NCBI GenBank assembly: GCA_001275005.1
Contig: JWZX01002547.1
Coordinates: 1-20,432 of the forward strand
DNA length: 20,432 bases
Direction of reading: 5' to 3'
From: Chrysochromulina tobinii
Taxonomy: Eukaryota > Haptophyta > Prymnesiales > Chrysochromulinaceae
The notes below the pieces were generated by a model that saw nothing but the letters and a program-made list of their open reading frames with translations, was not told where the DNA came from and did not search any database. Numbering within the stretch: position 1 is the first letter of the stretch; the number at the start of each line of letters is the position of its first letter. Of this stretch, positions 15,945-20,432 are shown one piece after another. Position numbers and translations under genes: made by a program.

Positions 15945-18900
15945 ATGCTGCAGCGGCTGAGTGGTAGCCATTCGGCGCGGCCTCATAGGCCAGGCTACGG
16001 TGAGCCCGACTTGCTGTCCGTCCGTCCGTCAACCAGCTCTCCGCGAGCGCGACATGACAAGGAGATGCTCGACACGTTGAACACGATCAGCCAGTCGAGC
16101 TCCTTTTACTCGCCGCCTCGGAAGGGTGGCCGCACGAGCTCTGAGACGGGCAGGCAGCTGGGCACCTCCTACTTTTTGCCCGCACTCGATGCCAATGGCA
16201 CTCTGATGGAGTTGGAGCCGAGCGCTCTCAAGTCGGGATTATTCTCGCCTGAGCTCAACGGTGTGAGCGCAGCCTCCAAGTCGCCGTACCTGGATGGCGG
16301 CACGAGTGACCTGCGGAAGAAGATCGGGCAGCTCGAGCTCGAGATCAGCCGGTTGCGAGCTTCGCTCGACAAGAAGGTCCACACCATCCGCCGGCTCGAG
16401 GAGCGCGAGGTCTCGCGACAGTACGAGGACGATGTCATCAAGGCGCGGCTGACGCAGCAGTGGCAGGCCGAGCTGGAGCGCACGCGGCAAGAGCTGGAAG
16501 CCAAATACAGGCACGAGCTCGCCGGCGCGCGTCACAAGTCGCAGGACGAAGTAGCGACGGTCGCGAGCTCATGGGAGGAGGAGGTGGCGAGGCGCGAGGC
16601 CAAGGAGAAGGAGGCGCGCATCGAGCTGCTCCGTCGTCAGGTCGCACGGCGCATGAAGAACAGTGACTTGGCGCGCGGCTTCACCGCTTGGAACGACCTG
16701 TGGAAGGAGCGCACGCGCGTCCAGCAGCTGCTGCGGCAGGCGGCGGCGCGGCTGACCAAGCCCGCACTTTCGCACGCCTACCTAGTTTGGAAATTGGATT
16801 GGGACGAGAAGGTCAAGGCGGACTTGAAGGCGGCGCGGGATGAGTTTGAGAGCTCGCTGCTCACGGATAAGGAACGTCTCCAAATCGAGCTGCAGAAGAT
16901 GCGCGACGAATGCGAGCGAAAGCTCACGAGCCTCCAGCTGGTGCACGAGCAGGAGATGGCGGAGATGCGGATCGCCGCGTTTGGCAGCGCTGAGGAGCAG
17001 GCTCGGCAGAGGGATCTCAAGGAGAAGGAGGCGCGCATCGCGCTATACCGTCGCAAGGTGACGCGTCGCATCATATGAACTCCGCCAGCTGTCTGATTGC
17101 CTCTTGATTGCCACTGATGGGCTGTCTGATTGCCTCCCTCATCAGGTGACGCGCCGCATCATGAACTCCGACCTCGCGCGTGGCTGGACGGCATGGGTTG
17201 AGACGTGGGAGGCGCGCATCCACAGCCGCCGGCTGCTGCAGAGCGCGGCGAGCCGCCTCACGAAGCCGGTGCTGAGCAGCGCGTTTGGCTATTGGCGCAC
17301 CGACTGGAGGGACACGGAGAGGGAGCAGGCGGAGAGGACCAATCGCGAGCTCGCCGAGAAGCTGCAGCAGCGGCAGCTGGATGCCGAGCAGGAGCTCACC
17401 GAGCAGCGGCAGCTCCATGCCCAGGAGCTTGCGGCGATGAGCGCAAAGCACACTCATGACCTCGAGAGGCTTCGGGTGGAGCTGACCGGTACGGCCGAGG
17501 AGCGCGAGGCGATGCGAGACGCGCGCGAGCGCGACGAGCGTGTCGAGCTGCTTCGCCGGCAGGTGACGCGGCGCATGCTGAACGCGGACCTCTCGCGCGG
17601 CTGGACGGCGTGGTTTGCGATGTGGGACGCGCGCCGGCGCAGCAAGCAGCGCTTGCAGCAAGCAGCGAGCCGGCTCGTTCGCCCGCTGCTGACCGCGGCG
17701 TACTTGTACTGGCGCACGGACTGGAGGGCAGCTTACGAGCGCGCGGCCGCGGCGGAGCGTCAGAAGGGACTCTCGGAGCTCCAGAAACGCAACGTTGAGC
17801 TCGAGGAGGAACTGCGTGAGGTGCGGGAGGCCGCCAAAAAGAGCCTGGCAGAGATGGCGGCGAAGTGCGACGTGGCCATGGCGCGGCTGCGGATCGAGCT
17901 GACGGGCTCCTTGGCGGAGCAGGCGGCGGTGCGCGAGGAGCGCGAGAAGGAGGCGCGCGTCGAGCTGCTCCGCCGTCAGAGCGCGCGGCGGATCGCGAAC
18001 GCCGAGCTCTCACGCGGCTGGTCCACGTGGAAGCTCGGCTGGCAGGCGCGTGTGGACAGGCGCCGAATGATCAAGGGTGCTGCGATGCGCATGATGAAGC
18101 CCTTGCTCTTAAGCGCATACGGCTTCTGGAAGCACGACTGGGACAGCAAGCAGCGCAGCCTACAGGAGGCGGCGCGCTCGGCGGAGACGGGGAAGCTGCT
18201 CACCCGACAGCAGGAGCTTGAGAGGGCCCTCAGTGCGAAGGATGCGGAGTGGGAGGCGAAGCTCGAGCGGATGCGAGAGCAGCAGAAGGAGGCGCTGGAG
18301 AACCAGCGTATTGCTCTCGTGGGCACTGCTGAGGAACGGATGGCGTACGCGAAGTCCAAGGATAAGGAGGCGCGCGTCGAGCAGCTCCGACGTCAAGTCG
18401 CGCGGCGCATGATCCACAAAGAGCTCGCGCGCGGCTGGACTGCTTGGGTGGCGAAGCGAGCGGCATTGGCCAAGAAGAAGCAGATGCTCAAGCAGGCGGC
18501 GGCTCGGCTGACGCGCCCGGCGCTGTCGGCCTCGTACCGGTACTGGCTCAAGGACTTCCAAGAGGCGACCAAGGCCGATGATGCACGGCGGCAGCGGCGC
18601 GAGCTGGACGCCTTGGAGGTGCAGCTCTCGGAGAGCATGTACAGGGTGCACGAGCTCAACATGGTACGTGTCGCGCACGAGGACGAGATCGAGGCGCTCA
18701 AGGCGAAGCTACGGCACTCCGAGGAGGAGGTGCGCACGCAGGAGTCCACAGTGACGGACTTGCGGCCCAGATGCATGCAGCAGGCGTCGCAGATTGTCAA
18801 TCTCGAGGCGGAGCTCGAATCGGCCAAGAATGCGGCGCGCGATGCGGAGCGAGAGCGCGACGTGGCGCGCGAGCAGGCGCGCACGCAGCACGATGCGAAT

Positions 18901-19713
18901 GAGGCGCTGCTCGCGCGCCTGCTTGCCGAGCAGCGTGCGACGTTCGAGCTCGAGCTGCGCGAGCTCAAAGAGGCTCACTCGACGATGCTCGGCGAGAGGA
19001 TCGGGGCGCTCGAGTCCGAGTTACGGGCGGAATCGGAGCAGCTGCTCGAGGTTCGTCAGGCCCAGCTCGAGACGCAGGAGAGGCTACGCCTCGAGAGCGA
19101 CGGCCGCTCGCAGGTGGAGGCCGAGCTTGGCACGACGCGCGAGAAGCTCGACGTGACGATCGGTACGCTCGAGGAGCGCAAGGCGGATATCTGATGACCT
19201 CTGATGATCACTGATGACCCATGATTGCCTCCCTTATCAGGTACGCTCGAGGAGCGCAAGGCGGAGCTGTCTCAACTGCATCGGACGGTCGGAGATTTAA
19301 ATCTCGCCCTCTCCGAGAAGGATCGGCAGATTCATAGCCTCGAGAGTCAGATTCCGAAGAAGAAGGAGCCGCCGCCCAAGCCGAAGGGCTCGTCGGGCGT
19401 CCTCGGCGCCATCGACCTCGACGAAGGGCCCGACGCGCCGCCGATCTCGGAGCAGATCGCCAGCGCCCTTCGGTCGGGGGCCGGTCGTGTCCTCGACCTG
19501 TTCCGTGAGTGGGACGCTGACGGCGACGGCGAGATCTCCCGCAAGGAGTTCCACAAGGCCATGCCCGCGCTCGGGCTCGAGGTGCCCAAGGCGGACGTCG
19601 ACAAGCTCTTCGACGAGTGGGGCGGCGGCGATGGCACGATCACCTACAAGGAGATGAGCCAGATTTTGAAAGCGAAGCCGAAGCCGAGGGTCCCGATGCC
19701 TGCCAAAAAGTGA
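15945..19713 (+). CDS. Trp-repeat (Sfi1-like) coiled-coil protein with C-terminal EF-hands
   Basis: Three exons, 15945-17057, 17146-19162 and 19241-19713, give 1200 residues. The ATG at 15945 is the first in frame after a stop at 15861 and has A at -3. Residues 1-120 are Ser/Pro-rich; a coiled coil begins at ~122. Five repeats of 138-140 residues start near residues 223, 362, 502, 640 and 779; each has a basic RRQVxRRM helix, LARGWTAW, then Lxxx-P-LxxAYxYWxxDW about 35 residues on, then coiled coil. Paired Trp at this spacing resembles Sfi1/centrin-binding repeats, but I assign this by pattern only. Residues ~860-1080 are coiled coil. An EF-hand pair follows: loop 1135-1146 (DADGDGEISRKE) is canonical, while loop 1170-1181 starts with Trp and keeps only part of the Ca2+ ligands. 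Likely a structural, Ca2+-responsive protein of centrin-type fibres or basal bodies; this is inference. Confidence 0.8.
16611..18660 (+). repeat. Five tandem ~417-bp coding repeats
   Basis: Repeat starts, taken at the GAG of the EAR-[IV]-E-LLRRQ word, are 16611, 17028, 17536, 17950 and 18367. Spliced unit lengths are 417, 420, 414 and 417 bp (139, 140, 138 and 139 codons). The fifth unit keeps the two Trp motifs and then diverges into a longer coiled coil near 18620-18660. DNA similarity is highest over the Trp helices and low over the linking coil. Confidence 0.85.
17058..17145 (+). other. Intron 1 (88 bp) of the Trp-repeat gene, with flanking duplication
   Basis: Phase 0, AAG|GTGACG to CCTCATCAG|GTGACG. 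Removal is required: 88 is not a multiple of three and a TGA follows in frame, while splicing joins RRK to VTRRIMNSDLARGW exactly as the repeat register predicts. The first ~27 bases of the intron are a near copy of the exon that follows (17057-17084 versus 17145-17170; one substitution and a 2-base insertion). Inside, GCTGTCTGATTGCCTC occurs twice, at 17088-17103 and 17121-17136. Confidence 0.85.
19163..19240 (+). other. Intron 2 (78 bp) of the Trp-repeat gene, with perfect flanking duplication
   Basis: Phase 1, ATCG|GTACGC to CCTTATCAG|GTACGC. Unspliced, a TGA at 19192-19194 would end the protein before the EF-hands. A 26-bp block at 19162-19187 is repeated without change at 19240-19265, so the intron opens with a copy of the next exon. 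The core is a run of CTGATGA words, and its last 19 bases differ from those of intron 1 at one position. Confidence 0.85.
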
Positions 19714-20185
19714 GGCGCTGGCGTCGGGTGGGGGGCGCAGGGCGGCGCGCATGAGGAGTGCTGAAAAGTGGGTGGGCTGGGGTCATGGGCGAGAGCTCAG
19801 GGTCTCCGCGAAAGGGACGCACGCATGTGATCCATGTAGACGAATGGGCAGTCAGTCAGTTGCCGCATCCCAACGGATCTGAAACTAACCTTCGTACGCA
19901 TGTCAGTTACGTGTCTCGTGTGAAAAGCTCGCTGAGCTCCGGCATGCAAGTAGAAGTACTTCTTTTTTCGCTTGACAATTCGTCAGCGATTGTTCCTATG
20001 TCTCAACGGCTTCCCGGGCTGCTCCGCGGGCGGCTCGTGCTTGACGACAGCCTGTCAGAGTTCCCGGTCAGTGCTTTCCGGATTCCGCACTCGACCCTGG
20101 ATCGAAAAGGGCCATGTTGCATGGCCACTGCTTACGTTCTCTGATCATTGCGCTCCTGGCTACTGAAGGTAGGGCACCTCTCCGG
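19714..20185. other. 3' flank of the Trp-repeat gene, no gene seen
   Basis: The stretch holds the presumed 3' UTR and intergenic sequence. Short open frames at 19758-20144 and 19972-20166 lack ATG starts or recognisable motifs. It is less GC-rich than the genes. I see no RNA gene or repeat until the CCN tract begins. Confidence 0.55.
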
Positions 20186-20432
20186 ATGCTGCCACCTCCA
20201 TCAGCGCCGTCACCGCCCTCGCCGCCGCCTTCACCACCGCCGCCCTCGCCACCACCACCATCCTCCGCCGCCCTCTCCTCCGCCGCCCTCACCACCGTCC
20301 ACCTTCTCCACCGCCGCCGTCGCCGCCGCCATCACCGCCACCCCCATCAGCCGCCACCACCTTCACCACCACCACCCTCACCACCGCCACCCTCGCCACC
20401 ACCCTCCCCGACACCCTCGCCGCCACCACCCT
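20186..20432 (+). repeat. CCN low-complexity tract, possible start of a Ser/Pro-rich gene
   Basis: From ~20190 to the window end the plus strand is almost only CCN, GCC, TCN and CAC triplets. From an ATG at 20186 frame 2 stays open to the edge and reads Ser-Pro3/Ser-Pro4 blocks at both ends (20201-20263 and 20351-20432), as in hydroxyproline-rich, pherophorin-like wall proteins of algae. The middle reads as Ala/Leu/His/Arg in this frame, and Ser-Pro there falls in another frame, so a simple-sequence repeat is at least as likely as a gene. Confidence 0.45.

Noticed and set aside
17104-19194. Separate gene beginning at 17104
   Set aside because: The segment before 17146 is intron. Repeat register and the splice sites show it continues the 15945 gene.
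19225-19713. Separate small EF-hand gene
   Set aside because: The frame opens with TTG inside intron 2 and joins exactly to the upstream exon at G|GT, so the EF-hands are the C-terminus of the Trp-repeat protein.

Overview
The window looks like nuclear DNA of a GC-rich unicellular eukaryote, most likely a microalga or related protist (haptophyte- or stramenopile-like; I cannot name the genus). Reasons: a kinesin motor domain, an AlkB/ALKBH7-type dioxygenase with a presequence-like N-terminus, a long Trp-repeat/EF-hand coiled-coil protein interrupted by two short GT-AG introns, no operon-like packing or ribosome binding sites, and several kilobases of satellite-like repeats.

Layout. 1-3199: an unrecognised gene or gene pair. 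Frame 1 (289-2202) carries a real-looking protein that runs into a long Glu/Asp tract; the coding signal then switches to frame 2 (2090-3199), which ends in two pairs of in-frame duplications. 3200-3870: no gene seen. 3870-6690: a degenerate array of ~81-bp monomers, each with two short GC-rich hairpins. 6697-7460: a second array of ~161-bp monomers in which two subtypes alternate, giving a ~323-bp higher-order repeat. 7468-7941: possible broken coding remnant. 8107-9537: coiled-coil protein with three LY/MY-xx-A motifs and a candidate intron at its 3' end. 9835-14373: one uninterrupted 1512-codon frame joining a kinesin motor, a C3HC4 RING finger, a disordered linker and a degenerate alpha/beta-hydrolase-like domain. 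14756-15682 (minus strand): AlkB-like 2OG-Fe(II) dioxygenase. 15945-19713: three-exon gene for a 1200-residue protein with five ~139-residue Trp-rich repeats and a C-terminal EF-hand pair. 19714-20432: non-coding, ending in Ser/Pro-type CCN low-complexity sequence.

The most striking signals are two. First, both introns of the Trp-repeat gene start with a ~26-bp copy of the exon sequence that follows them and end in nearly the same 19 bases, as expected of recently inserted intron-generating elements (introners). Second, the kinesin-RING-hydrolase-like fusion is encoded in a single exon. Three of the four right-hand genes (8107, 9835, 15945) look cytoskeletal, so a microtubule, centrin or flagellar theme is possible, but that is inference from protein type and proximity only.
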